Both the position numbers and the translations under genes were made by a program. From Bacillus spongiae (lineage in GTDB: Bacteria > Bacillota > Bacilli > Bacillales > Bacillaceae_K): a stretch of DNA of 64,000 nucleotides. The stretch is from contig NZ_JBBAXC010000003.1 of assembly GCF_037120725.1 (NCBI RefSeq), forward strand, positions 186,001 through 250,000, in the 5' to 3' direction. Below the pieces are notes generated by a model. The model searched no databases, had not been told where the DNA came from, and worked only from the letters and a program-made list of their open reading frames with translations. Within the stretch, counting starts at the first letter, position 1, and every line of letters starts with the position of its first letter. This document shows positions 27,096 through 35,691 of this stretch, piece by piece.

Positions 27096-28499
27096 GTGTT
27101 GGAAGAAAAACAGAAGGTTGTTATAATCGGAGGAGGAATTACCGGATTAACAGCAGCTTATTACTTGCAAAAGGAAGCAAGGGAAAAGCAAATTGCTATA
27201 GAAGTTGTACTTGTTGAAGCGAGTCATCGATTAGGTGGGAAAATTCAAACTGTCACTCAAGATGGATTTGTCATAGAACGTGGCCCAGATTCATTTCTAG
27301 AAAGAAAATCGAGTGCAGCAAAGTTAGCTACTGAGGTAGGAATGGAAAAGGAGCTTGTAAATAACTCAACAGGTCAGTCCTATGTCTTAGTCAATAATAA
27401 ATTACATCCAATGCCTAGTGGGTCTGTGATGGGGATTCCAACCGAGATTGGTCCTTTTGTTACCACCGGTTTGTTTTCTCTAATGGGAAAAGCAAGAGCT
27501 GCAGGAGATTTTGTTCTTCCTCGCTCAAAAGTAGAGGGAGATCAATCTGTTGGAGAATTTTTCCGGCGTCGACTAGGTAATGAGGTGGTAGAGAACTTAA
27601 TCGAGCCTCTTCTGTCAGGAATTTACGCTGGAGATATTGACCAACTAAGCTTAATGTCTACCTTTCCACAATTTATTCAAATGGAACAAAAGTACAGAAG
27701 TCTTGTTCTCGGTATGAAAAAAGGTATGCCTAAGAAGCCAAAAACTCCTAAAAAGGGAATGTTTCTCACCTTAAAGACTGGTTTACAGTCGTTTGTTGAT
27801 GCAATTGAAGGTCATTTAGAAAACGAGACAGTTCTAAAAGGTGTCCGAGTTGAAAATATTCAATATCATCATAAAAAGTATGAATTGTATCTAAATAATG
27901 GGAATAAATTAGAGGCAAATAACATTATTGTGGCAACGCCACATCACGTTCTTCCGTCAATGTTTGCATCCTACCGTATGTTTGAACCGTTAAAAGATAT
28001 GCCTTCTACTTCTGTTGCCACGGTAGCAATGGCTTTCCCTAAAGCAGCGCTTGAAAAAAATATCGATGGAACAGGATTCGTCGTATCAAGAAATAGCGAT
28101 TATTCCATCACTGCCTGTACATGGACGCATAAAAAATGGCCGCATTCAACTCCAGAAGGTCAAGTTCTACTTCGTTGTTATGTAGGAAGAGCAGGAGATG
28201 AAGCGGTGGTAGATTTATCAGATGCTGAAATAGAGCAAATTGTGTTAGATGACTTACAGAAAACGATGAATATTTCAATGAAGCCTGATTTCACCATCGT
28301 ATCTCGATGGAAAGATTCAATGCCTCAATATACTGTAGGACATAAAGAGCGAATGGATAAATTGAAAGCAGAAGTGTCAGAGAAACTACCTGGTGTATTT
28401 CTTGCTGGAAGCTCGTTTAATGGTCTAGGTATACCTGATTGTATTGATCAAGGAATAGACGTAGTAGAACAGGTTCTGCAAAGAATCCAATCATCATAA
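27096..28499 (+). CDS. hemY: coproporphyrinogen III oxidase HemY (protoporphyrinogen oxidase type)
   Basis: This 467-residue flavoprotein has the dinucleotide-binding GGGITGLTAAYYL at the N-terminus and the FAD-binding C-terminal GLGIPDCIDQG. B. subtilis HemY is 470 residues. It oxidises coproporphyrinogen III to coproporphyrin III with oxygen, supplying HemH. The start is GTG 27096 with GAGAAGGCG upstream; TTG directly after is less likely. A strong terminator ends the operon. Confidence 0.95.
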   Translation: MLEEKQKVVIIGGGITGLTAAYYLQKEAREKQIAIEVVLVEASHRLGGKIQTVTQDGFVIERGPDSFLERKSSAAKLATEVGMEKELVNNSTGQSYVLVNNKLHPMPSGSVMGIPTEIGPFVTTGLFSLMGKARAAGDFVLPRSKVEGDQSVGEFFRRRLGNEVVENLIEPLLSGIYAGDIDQLSLMSTFPQFIQMEQKYRSLVLGMKKGMPKKPKTPKKGMFLTLKTGLQSFVDAIEGHLENETVLKGVRVENIQYHHKKYELYLNNGNKLEANNIIVATPHHVLPSMFASYRMFEPLKDMPSTSVATVAMAFPKAALEKNIDGTGFVVSRNSDYSITACTWTHKKWPHSTPEGQVLLRCYVGRAGDEAVVDLSDAEIEQIVLDDLQKTMNISMKPDFTIVSRWKDSMPQYTVGHKERMDKLKAEVSEKLPGVFLAGSSFNGLGIPDCIDQGIDVVEQVLQRIQSS

Positions 28500-28500
28500 T

Positions 28501-28535
28501 AAAAAGCGAGAACATCATTGTTCTCGCTTTTTATT
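28501..28535 (+). terminator. terminator of hemEHY
   Basis: AAAAAGCGAGAAC pairs with GTTCTCGCTTTTT around ATCATT, directly after the hemY stop. Confidence 0.88.
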
Positions 28536-28684
28536 ATGAAGAGAAATGACCTTCAATCTTCCCTAATAAAGTGGTTTTAGTATAGTGAAATACATGAGGT
28601 GGTATTAAGTATAAATGAATAGATTTACAACATAAATAACTATTGAATAGTGAAAAACAATTTGTTATAGTAATCAATATACTA

Positions 28685-28711
28685 ATTGACCAATTATCTC
28701 AAATGGTCATT
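28685..28711. promoter_or_regulatory. operator-like palindrome 1 upstream of yhgE
   Basis: TTGACCA and TGGTCAT flank 11 nt. The half-site and spacer length equal those of the palindrome next to yhgE at 28998, so one dimeric regulator may bind both. A TetR-type repressor (YhgD) precedes yhgE in B. subtilis, but no such gene is present in this gap. Confidence 0.6.
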
Positions 28712-28997
28712 TTTTGATTAACTTACGTCAATAATTAGTTAAGGAAGAGGATGAAAAATTAGGGATGAATCAATAATCCCTAACGTTTAAACATCTACAC
28801 TAAATGTAAGAGATTGATAAATCGTTAAGACTGACATCGAACAGAAAGAAGGGTAGTCATAAAATTTCAGAAAACTCTCGTTGCACAAACTCTTCCCTTC
28901 CGTTTGTTCTTTACAATAGAGTGTGGGAATAACTTAGTTAATGGTTACAGTAATGCTTATGAGTTATCAGTTGGATAACTCAATTATTTTATTACGA

Positions 28998-29025
28998 ATT
29001 GACCAAATGAACAATATGGTCAATT
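28998..29025. promoter_or_regulatory. operator-like palindrome 2 upstream of yhgE
   Basis: AATTGACCA and TGGTCAATT are perfect 9-bp arms separated by 11 nt, ending about 22 bp before the yhgE start. Position suits repression of yhgE. The remaining 28535-28997 stretch holds no convincing ORF. Confidence 0.65.
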
Positions 29026-29046
29026 GATATTCAGGGGGAAACTTAT

Positions 29047-31161
29047 ATGAAAAAATCACTGCTTTACGCAGAATTACGAGATATTATTTTAAATCGAAAG
29101 GTATTCATCCCAATCATTGCGGTTCTTTTTATCCCTATTTTATATAGTGGAATGTTTTTATGGGCATTTTGGGATCCTTATACGGGATTAGACGATTTAC
29201 CTGTAGCCGTTGTAAATAATGATGAGGGAGCTGATTTTGAGGGAGAAACACTTTATTTAGGTGAAGAGCTCGTTAAAGAATTACGAAATAGCCGTGACTT
29301 TGCTTATGAATTTGTAGAAGCAGGTAAAGGGTATGAAGGGCTGTCAAAACAAGATTACTACTTACTAGTCGAGATTCCAGAAGATTTCTCACAAAATGCC
29401 ACTTCGTTATTAGAGAAAAAGCCGGAGAAGCTATCGCTGAATTATGTTCCAAATGAAGGCTATAATTTTTTATCGGCACAAATTGGAGAGTCAGCCATTA
29501 ATGAAATTAAAGCCAGTCTTTCAACTTCTGTTTCGGAAATTTATGCGGAAACGATGTTTGATAAAATTAGTGAAATGGGAAGCGGCATTACAAAAGCGCA
29601 TGAAGGGGCAGGAGAATTATTTGATGGTGCTAGTAAACTATCTGATGGAACGGAGGAATTAAAAAATCATCTTACATTAGTTGCAAGCAAGTCATTTGAA
29701 TTAGATAGTGGAGTGAGTCAACTCCAAGTAGGTGCACAAGGCTTACAAAAAGGTGCCCTAGATTTATCAGTGGGGATTTCAGAATTAAACGAACAATTTG
29801 ACCAAATAAGTGCGGGTGTTACGAGGTTAAAGGCTGGTACGGAGGAATTGCATGAAGGAGTCCTTCAATCCCAGTCAGGACTCTCAGAAGTTAAAAATGG
29901 GATGGGTGAAATTATCTCAAACACTTCTTTGTTAGAAGAAGGTACGACAAAATTAAGTTCGGGTGTTAATGAACTTAGTGTAGGCGTCGGTATGTTGGAA
30001 GCTCAATTAACACCACTATTAGAAAGTTTGCCGGAAGAACAGAAAGCTCAACTTCAAAGCGCGCTTCTTTCAATCAAAACTGGTAGTGCACAGCTTCAAG
30101 AAAATACTGAAAGTATATCAAGTAAGCTCGGATTGTTGAATGATGCTCAAAGAGCAGCTTTAGGGGGAGTGAATCAGTTAATAGAAGGATCACAAAAGCT
30201 ATCAAGTGGTTCAAGTTTGCTGATAGATGGTCAAAATGAACTACTAAGTGGTTTACCAATATATAAAGAAGGCTTAATTGCTGCTGATGAAGGTGGGGAA
30301 AAGCTTGCTAACAGTTCCAAAATATTAACAAATGGAATCAATACACTATACTCAGGAAGTCAACAGTTATCAGATGCAACGGAAGAAATCGCTAAAGGTT
30401 CAGGAGATTTAGTTGACGGAAGTGTAAAGCTTTATGAAGGGAGCGAAGAGTTAACGTCTAAATTAGGTGAAGCAGCCGAAGAGGTGAATGCTGTAAACGC
30501 GGATGAAGAGACGTATAATCAAATTGGCGAACCAGTAAAAGTGGATAAAAATGTAGTGAATCATGTCCCTAACTACGGTACTGGATTTGCGCCATATTTT
30601 TTATCATTAGGGTTGTTCGTTGGAGCTTTATTGATTTCTATTGTCTATCCTTTGCGTGAACCTGCCTTGCGTCCTATCCATGCAACGTCTTGGTTCTTAA
30701 GTAAATTTACCGTGCTAATGGGAGTAGGAATTTTACAATCCTTAATCGCTGATGCCATTTTATTAATCGGATTGGATATTCAGGTTGAAAATGTCGGCTT
30801 GTTTATTATCACAACGATTGCGACGAGTTTAACCTATATAGCCCTGATTCAAGTCCTCGTTACTGTTTTGGGTGACCCTGGTCGATTTATTGCCATTGTG
30901 ATTTTAATTTTGCAATTAACAACGAGTGCTGGGACATTTCCTATAGAGTTAATTCCATCGGTACTTCAGCCGATAGGCTCATATTTGCCAATGACCTATT
31001 CTGTCTCTGCATTTAAAGCTGTTATTTCAAGTGGTGATTTTGATTTTATGTGGTGGAATATTGGGATAATGTTAATATTTATGTTAGGCTCAATGCTTTT
31101 AACAGCTGGTTTCTTTAAAAAGCTTCATAAAAAGCAGTACTTTAAACAGGTTGCAGAATAG
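29047..31161 (+). CDS. yhgE: YhgE/Pip family membrane protein
   Basis: The 704-residue protein has one N-terminal helix (about 18-38), a large extracytoplasmic region of about 470 residues and five C-terminal helices from about 515, as in YhgE/Pip and ABC-2-like exporters. The outer part contains many short heptad or 11-residue repeats of the type L-x-x-G-x-x-x-L, which likely form a long coiled or solenoid stalk. Relatives include the phage-infection protein of lactococci and Esx/WXG export components. AGGGGGAAACTT precedes ATG. Follows the hem operon as in B. subtilis; shorter than the B. subtilis protein (about 775). Confidence 0.9.
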   Translation: MKKSLLYAELRDIILNRKVFIPIIAVLFIPILYSGMFLWAFWDPYTGLDDLPVAVVNNDEGADFEGETLYLGEELVKELRNSRDFAYEFVEAGKGYEGLSKQDYYLLVEIPEDFSQNATSLLEKKPEKLSLNYVPNEGYNFLSAQIGESAINEIKASLSTSVSEIYAETMFDKISEMGSGITKAHEGAGELFDGASKLSDGTEELKNHLTLVASKSFELDSGVSQLQVGAQGLQKGALDLSVGISELNEQFDQISAGVTRLKAGTEELHEGVLQSQSGLSEVKNGMGEIISNTSLLEEGTTKLSSGVNELSVGVGMLEAQLTPLLESLPEEQKAQLQSALLSIKTGSAQLQENTESISSKLGLLNDAQRAALGGVNQLIEGSQKLSSGSSLLIDGQNELLSGLPIYKEGLIAADEGGEKLANSSKILTNGINTLYSGSQQLSDATEEIAKGSGDLVDGSVKLYEGSEELTSKLGEAAEEVNAVNADEETYNQIGEPVKVDKNVVNHVPNYGTGFAPYFLSLGLFVGALLISIVYPLREPALRPIHATSWFLSKFTVLMGVGILQSLIADAILLIGLDIQVENVGLFIITTIATSLTYIALIQVLVTVLGDPGRFIAIVILILQLTTSAGTFPIELIPSVLQPIGSYLPMTYSVSAFKAVISSGDFDFMWWNIGIMLIFMLGSMLLTAGFFKKLHKKQYFKQVAE

Positions 31162-31169
31162 GTAGTTAG

Positions 31170-31206
31170 AAAGGGGTGACACTGAATAGTGTCGTCCTTT
31201 TTAATT
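31170..31206 (+). terminator. terminator of yhgE
   Basis: AAAGG-GTGACACT pairs with AGTGTCGTCCTTT around GAAT, then TTAATTTTTT. Confidence 0.75.
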
Positions 31207-31320
31207 TTTTCAAACATTAAAAAATAGGGAAAGGTAAGCCTAAGCTGATGGAACAATTGGTTCAATGCTTTGGAAATTGAAGTACTCACTATTCCAATTT
31301 ATAAAATAATCAAGTGAAAT

Positions 31321-31360
31321 TTCAACAAAACTTCACAGTTTTTCGCTAACATGGTACATA
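31321..31360 (+). promoter_or_regulatory. promoter with direct-repeat element for the lipoprotein/two-component operon
   Basis: TTCA (31321) and TTCACA (31332) repeat at 11 bp, the helical-turn spacing favoured by OmpR/PhoB-type regulators. TTCACA with a 17-bp spacer to TACATA (31355) could be a -35/-10 pair. The same TTCA-N7-TTCACA element occurs at 34430. Confidence 0.45.
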
Positions 31361-31396
31361 GAGAATTTGATGAGTACTGGTTGATAGGAGAACGGA

Positions 31397-32350
31397 ATGA
31401 AAAAAATAGTATTAATGTTATTAATTTATATAATGATAACGGGATGTCAGGAGCAAAGCTACCCTACCATTAAGAATGATGAAAGTTTTGTAGCTTCCTT
31501 AAATGTTCGAGACTCCTCACTGTCTTTTATTAGTGATGGAGCACAAAGTATGGCCACTTGGAATTTAAACGAGCTATACACAGGTGGAATTCTACTTAAT
31601 AATAATCAAGATTTACTCTTATTCGGCTACCAATTAAATCATGTTTCTCTTTTTTCACTACAAAGAGGGGAGTTACTAGAGAAGTGGACTATCGGAGAAG
31701 GAATAACTGGAGCCATTGAAATTGGTGATGAAATTGCCCTTGCCAGCAGTAAAACAAATGAAGTGATTATTGTCAGCAAGCGTGGAGAGATTACAAAACG
31801 AATTAATGTGGGCTTATATCCAATGGATATGAAGATTTATAATGGAGATCTCTATGTTATTAATTATAAAGATACTTCTTTGTCTGTGATTGAGTTAACG
31901 TCAAAAACAGTGGTAAGAGAGTTCGAGGTCCCATCTTCATCGACAGGGTTATTTATTGATGAAAACGTTATTTGGGTGGGGGGACATGGGCAGGGCAGTA
32001 AACCAAGGACAGACTTGCGCTTTTATTCCTCGCAAAATGGAGCTGAACTTGGGTCTGTTGAAGTTGGAACAATGCCTGTTAATGTTGTTAAAGATAAAGA
32101 GGGTTATTTTGTTGCAAGTCATGGTAGCAATGAAATATATCAATTAGACCGGAATAAAAAAGTAGTAAATTCCAGAATCATTGGAGCGAATCCATTTACG
32201 CTAGTAACATTTTCTGAATGGGTTGTTGTGGCAGGGTATGATAGTAATGAATTATATTTTTTAAACAAAGATACACTGGAGCCTGAAAGGACTGTTGGAG
32301 TCGAAAAGGGCCCGTTTGTATTGCTGTCAAGAGAGAAGGTGATGGAATGA
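31397..32350 (+). CDS. lipoprotein with beta-propeller (YVTN-type) fold
   Basis: The 317-residue exported lipoprotein has a basic N-terminus, a hydrophobic core and lipobox MITGC with the lipidated Cys near 17. The rest is made of about six to seven weak repeats of roughly 40 residues (for example GLYPMDMKIYNGDLYVIN and GTMPVNVVKDKEGYFVAS), as in YncE/YVTN propellers. ATG 31397 follows TAGGAGAACGG. Its stop overlaps the response-regulator start by 4 bp, so it is co-translated with a two-component system and may bind a ligand for it. No known name; ligand unknown. Confidence 0.75.
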   Translation: MKKIVLMLLIYIMITGCQEQSYPTIKNDESFVASLNVRDSSLSFISDGAQSMATWNLNELYTGGILLNNNQDLLLFGYQLNHVSLFSLQRGELLEKWTIGEGITGAIEIGDEIALASSKTNEVIIVSKRGEITKRINVGLYPMDMKIYNGDLYVINYKDTSLSVIELTSKTVVREFEVPSSSTGLFIDENVIWVGGHGQGSKPRTDLRFYSSQNGAELGSVEVGTMPVNVVKDKEGYFVASHGSNEIYQLDRNKKVVNSRIIGANPFTLVTFSEWVVVAGYDSNELYFLNKDTLEPERTVGVEKGPFVLLSREKVME

Positions 32351-33024
32351 ACTCAATTTTAATCGTGGATGATGAAGAAGATATGAGACACTTAATTGAT
32401 TTGTATGTTTCCAATGCAGGGTACAGCACATTACAAGCAGAGAATGGCAAGGAAGCTCTTCAATTAATAGAACAATTTTCGATAAAGCTAGTTTTACTGG
32501 ATATTATGATGCCAGTTATGGACGGGTTTCAAACATGTGAAAAGCTCAGGGAAAAAAGTGACATCCCAGTAATATTTCTCTCTGCAAAAGGGGAAGAATG
32601 GGATAAGGTAAAAGGTTTAAAAATTGGTGGAGACGATTACTTGCTAAAGCCTTTTTCTCCCGGAGAATTAATCGCAAGAATAGAAGCTGTTTTGCGAAGA
32701 GTATCAAAAGATAATCATATATCTGAATCGTATACGAAAGGCAAAATCAAGATCGAGCCTGCATCTAGGAAGGTTTTGGTGAATAATCAGACGGTATCAT
32801 TAACATTTAAGGAATTTGAACTGCTATGGTTATTGTTCAATAATGAGGAACGTGGGTTTACAAGAGACCAGTTGTTAGAACACGTTTGGGGGTATGACTA
32901 TAAAGGGAGCACGAGGACAGTCGATACACATATTAAAACGCTTCGAATGAAGCTAGGTACAAGTGCTGGTGAATATGTTCAAACCATTTGGGGGTTGGGA
33001 TATAAATTTGGGGTTAAGGTATGA
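32347..33024 (+). CDS. OmpR/PhoB-family response regulator
   Basis: The 225-residue regulator has acidic pocket D8-D9, phospho-Asp D52 (VLLDIMMPVMDG), a conserved Lys in LLKPFSPGEL and a C-terminal winged helix (RGFTRDQLLEHVWGYD, RTVDTHIKTLRMKLG). It probably binds direct repeats. Its start overlaps the lipoprotein stop and its stop overlaps the kinase start, each by 4 bp. I cannot match it to a named B. subtilis regulator. Confidence 0.9.
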   Translation: MNSILIVDDEEDMRHLIDLYVSNAGYSTLQAENGKEALQLIEQFSIKLVLLDIMMPVMDGFQTCEKLREKSDIPVIFLSAKGEEWDKVKGLKIGGDDYLLKPFSPGELIARIEAVLRRVSKDNHISESYTKGKIKIEPASRKVLVNNQTVSLTFKEFELLWLLFNNEERGFTRDQLLEHVWGYDYKGSTRTVDTHIKTLRMKLGTSAGEYVQTIWGLGYKFGVKV

Positions 33025-34415
33025 AGTCATTAGCGCAAAAGCTGTGGGTTTCCCTTTGTTTATTCCTACTTGTTACGATTATCTTTGCCTATTTTTTATC
33101 AGATTATTTATATGAACGTTTGTATGTAAATAATGTGGAAGCAGAACTGATTACTTTAGGAGAACAGATTCGAAAGGATTATGAAGGAGGAGTGGTGCCG
33201 GATTCATTTATTAAAAATGTTGAGTGGCTGAATAGTAAAACACCTTACGAAGTATTTGCAGTTAGAAATCCTCGAGAGTTGAGTGCTTGTGTACCCTTTG
33301 ATATTGATTATGAAGCGTTAATTGGTCCGAATGAACGGACGGAGCTGCTCGCTAATGTAACGGTTACAAAAGTTGGATTTGAAGAGCGATTTGGAAGAAC
33401 GTTAGTATCCGTAGTAGTTCCCTTGTTAGATGGTGATCGCTTACAGGGAATTATTTATCTGTATTTCCCGTTAGTAAATATAACAGAATTAACATCCAAT
33501 ATTACTTGGTATTGGCTGTTTGGATCATTTATTTTTATATTTTTCGTTTTATTTATAGGAATGAAGGCGGTTCAAGTTATTTCAAGGCCCATTGAGGAAA
33601 TGAAGAAGGCGGCTGAAAAAGTTTCCGAAGGGAACCTTTCTGCACGTGTAACAGTATCTTCAAATGATGAAATTGGTCAGCTAGCCCAAAGTTTTAATGA
33701 AATGGCTGAAGCACTTCAGAAGGAAGATCAACGAAATAAGAATTTTTTAGCTACTGTGTCCCATGAGCTTCGTACTCCAATTAGCTACATAAAAGGGTAT
33801 ATTGAGGCACTTCAATTAAATATCATCTCGGAAGAAAAAAGAGATGATTACATGATGATAGTACAGAGAGAATCACAACGAATGGAAAAGATTGTAGGTG
33901 ATTTACTGGAGCTAATGAAAATGGAAACCGCACAATTTTCTATAGAAAAATTACCATTAGTATTAGCAGAAATCATAAGGCAGAGTCTTGATAATGTAAA
34001 GCCGGCTGCGGAAGAGAAAGGGTTGTTTGTATCAGTATCTTTAGATGAAGAGCTGATTATTTTTGGGGATGAAGGGCGAATTGAACAGATCTTTTATAAT
34101 GTGTTTTCTAATAGTCTTCGTCATACAGTGAATGGTGGAATATCGATTTCCTTGTTTGCAGAGGGAGAGTTTGCCTATTTAGTGATAGAAGACACTGGGA
34201 GTGGAATTCCCGAGCAAGACCTTCCTAAAGTGACAGAGCGCTTCTTCCGAGTCAATAAGGCTAGATCTCGTAAAGATGGTGGGTCTGGGTTAGGCCTTTC
34301 AATTGTTAAAAATCTTGTCATGCTTCATGAAGGTGAATTAAAGATACAAAGCCGAGTTGGGGAAGGAACGAAAGTAACGATAATATTTCCTTTATTTGTG
34401 GACAAATCGTCATAA
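33021..34415 (+). CDS. sensor histidine kinase with extracytoplasmic sensor domain
   Basis: The 464-residue kinase has membrane helices at about 9-29 and 160-180 enclosing an outer domain of about 130 residues that contains a single Cys (ELSACVPFD). A HAMP linker follows (PIEEMKKAAEKVSEGNLSAR), then HisKA box ATVSHELRTPISYIKG and ATPase boxes ending DGGSGLGLSIVKN. It should control the overlapping response regulator. Stimulus unknown; the neighbouring lipoproteins suggest an envelope or metal-linked signal. Confidence 0.9.
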   Translation: MKSLAQKLWVSLCLFLLVTIIFAYFLSDYLYERLYVNNVEAELITLGEQIRKDYEGGVVPDSFIKNVEWLNSKTPYEVFAVRNPRELSACVPFDIDYEALIGPNERTELLANVTVTKVGFEERFGRTLVSVVVPLLDGDRLQGIIYLYFPLVNITELTSNITWYWLFGSFIFIFFVLFIGMKAVQVISRPIEEMKKAAEKVSEGNLSARVTVSSNDEIGQLAQSFNEMAEALQKEDQRNKNFLATVSHELRTPISYIKGYIEALQLNIISEEKRDDYMMIVQRESQRMEKIVGDLLELMKMETAQFSIEKLPLVLAEIIRQSLDNVKPAAEEKGLFVSVSLDEELIIFGDEGRIEQIFYNVFSNSLRHTVNGGISISLFAEGEFAYLVIEDTGSGIPEQDLPKVTERFFRVNKARSRKDGGSGLGLSIVKNLVMLHEGELKIQSRVGEGTKVTIIFPLFVDKSS

Positions 34416-34429
34416 TATGGCTATAAAAG

Positions 34430-34467
34430 TTCACTTTGATTTCACAATTCTATTATAAGATTACAAT
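34430..34467 (+). promoter_or_regulatory. direct-repeat element and possible promoter before the YtkA-like gene
   Basis: TTCA (34430) and TTCACA (34441) repeat at 11 bp, matching the element at 31321. TTATAAG and TACAAT downstream are possible -10 boxes, though spacing from TTCACA is short. The gene after it may belong to the same regulon. Confidence 0.4.
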
Positions 34468-34493
34468 GAATGAACAGTTCAGGAGGAAGATAT

Positions 34494-35252
34494 ATGAAAA
34501 GATTAAAAGGGTTTTGGATGCTCGTCTCATCCATCATCTTGATTTTAGCAGCGTGTGGAAATAATGATGAAAAAGATCAGAAAGATCAGAATGAAGAGAC
34601 AGTTGGTCCTATTCAAGCTGAACTATCAGTTCCAAAAACGGCTGATTTAGGAGAAGCAGTGCTCATTGAAACAAAAGTTACGCAAGCTGAAGAGCTTGTC
34701 GACGATGCAGATGAAGTAAAATACGAAATTTGGATGGATGGACAAAAATCTGAGAGTGAAATGCTTGAAGCAACAAAGTTGGAAAATGGCCATTATACAT
34801 TAGAAAAAGCGTTTGAAAAGGACGGAAAGTATATTATTCAAGTTCATGTAACTGCTCGTGGACTTCATACAATGCCTAAAAAAGAGATTGTTATTGGTGA
34901 TGATGAAATGGCCATGGCAGATTACGACGATCATGCGAACCACGATGAAGAACATAGTGAACTATCGATTAATTTTATGAAGCCTGATAATACGAAAGCA
35001 GGCTCAGAAGTGATGCTTATGTCTCATGTGGAGTTAAATTCACAGGCATTAGAGAATGCAAGGGTAAAATTTGAAATTACACAAGATGGTGAATCTGAGC
35101 CGACTTGGGTCGAAACAGAAAGTGAAACTGCTGGTGAGTATAAAGCAATGTATATATTTGACCAAGCTGGCCATTACATGATTAATGTGCACGTTGAAAA
35201 AGGCCAAGAGATTCATGATCATATTGAAGAGATGTTAATGGTTACAGAATAA
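34494..35252 (+). CDS. lipoprotein with two YtkA/FixH-like domains
   Basis: The 252-residue lipoprotein starts at ATG 34494, chosen because CAGGAGGAAGATAT is directly upstream; ATG 34470 would lie before it. Signal peptide ends at lipobox LAAC (Cys near 20). Two similar immunoglobulin-like domains follow (about 35-130 and 155-250), each ending with a GHY/GKY-type strand then INVHV or IQVHV, as in YtkA-like proteins. The linker is rich in Asp, His and Met (DYDDHANHDEEHSE), which could bind metal. Separated from the kinase gene by 78 bp, and followed by a terminator. Confidence 0.78.
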   Translation: MKRLKGFWMLVSSIILILAACGNNDEKDQKDQNEETVGPIQAELSVPKTADLGEAVLIETKVTQAEELVDDADEVKYEIWMDGQKSESEMLEATKLENGHYTLEKAFEKDGKYIIQVHVTARGLHTMPKKEIVIGDDEMAMADYDDHANHDEEHSELSINFMKPDNTKAGSEVMLMSHVELNSQALENARVKFEITQDGESEPTWVETESETAGEYKAMYIFDQAGHYMINVHVEKGQEIHDHIEEMLMVTE

Positions 35253-35260
35253 TGGTAGAA

Positions 35261-35288
35261 AGGCCCAGTTGTATTGGGTCTTTTTTTA
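35261..35288 (+). terminator. terminator of the YtkA-like gene
   Basis: AAGGCCCA pairs with TTGGGTCTT around GTTGTA, ending in a run of seven T. Confidence 0.8.
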
Positions 35289-35327
35289 GAAGATGGAATA
35301 ATGAGTAATTTATTCTCTTTAAAAAAT

Positions 35328-35364
35328 GGTCTTAACAGTTTACGAGTTTCTAACTGTTAAGACC
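35328..35364 (-). terminator. terminator of yhfH
   Basis: GGTCTTAACAGTT and AACTGTTAAGACC pair perfectly over 13 bp. On the minus strand ATTTTTT follows the stem. Confidence 0.8.
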
Positions 35365-35371
35365 TTCATTT

Positions 35372-35506
35372 TTACCCTTTGTACGTATTTAAACAATTTT
35401 CACAATGATTACCGTAGCATTCATGCTGTTCTTCTATCTTTTCTCCACATTTGGAACATTTCTTTGCAGGCAGGTTTTTAAAAAAATCGACTACATTTGT
35501 TAACAA
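35372..35506 (-). CDS. yhfH: small zinc-ribbon-like protein YhfH
   Basis: A 44-residue protein from TTG 35506 with GGGAGGGCGATTAAC upstream. It has a short amphipathic start (FFKNLPAKK) and two CxxC-type pairs, CSKCG and CENCL, plus a fifth Cys, so a small zinc ribbon is likely. This matches B. subtilis YhfH in size, motif and position before yhfI. Function unknown. Confidence 0.75.
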   Translation of the reverse strand: MLTNVVDFFKNLPAKKCSKCGEKIEEQHECYGNHCENCLNTYKG

Positions 35507-35655
35507 GTTAATCGCCCTCCCTTATATTAGTTCTCTTGTTATATAACTATCTTATATATTAAATATTGTATTATAACAGATGTGAAAACGTCAATAATTT
35601 TTTACGAGTTCAATAAGAATGAAAAAAAGATGAATGTAGAGTATAGTAATAATTA

Positions 35656-35676
35656 TATTGAAAATCATTTTCAATT
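35656..35676 (+). promoter_or_regulatory. Fur-family operator candidate before yhfI
   Basis: TTGAAAATCATTTTCAA is a perfect palindrome with a single central base, a 7-1-7 pattern like Gram-positive Fur boxes (TGATAATnATTATCA), differing by one base per half. It lies about 18 bp before the start codon. Fur is the best guess; PerR and Zur sites have other half-sites. Confidence 0.55.
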
Positions 35677-35691
35677 AAGGAGTGATAAAAA

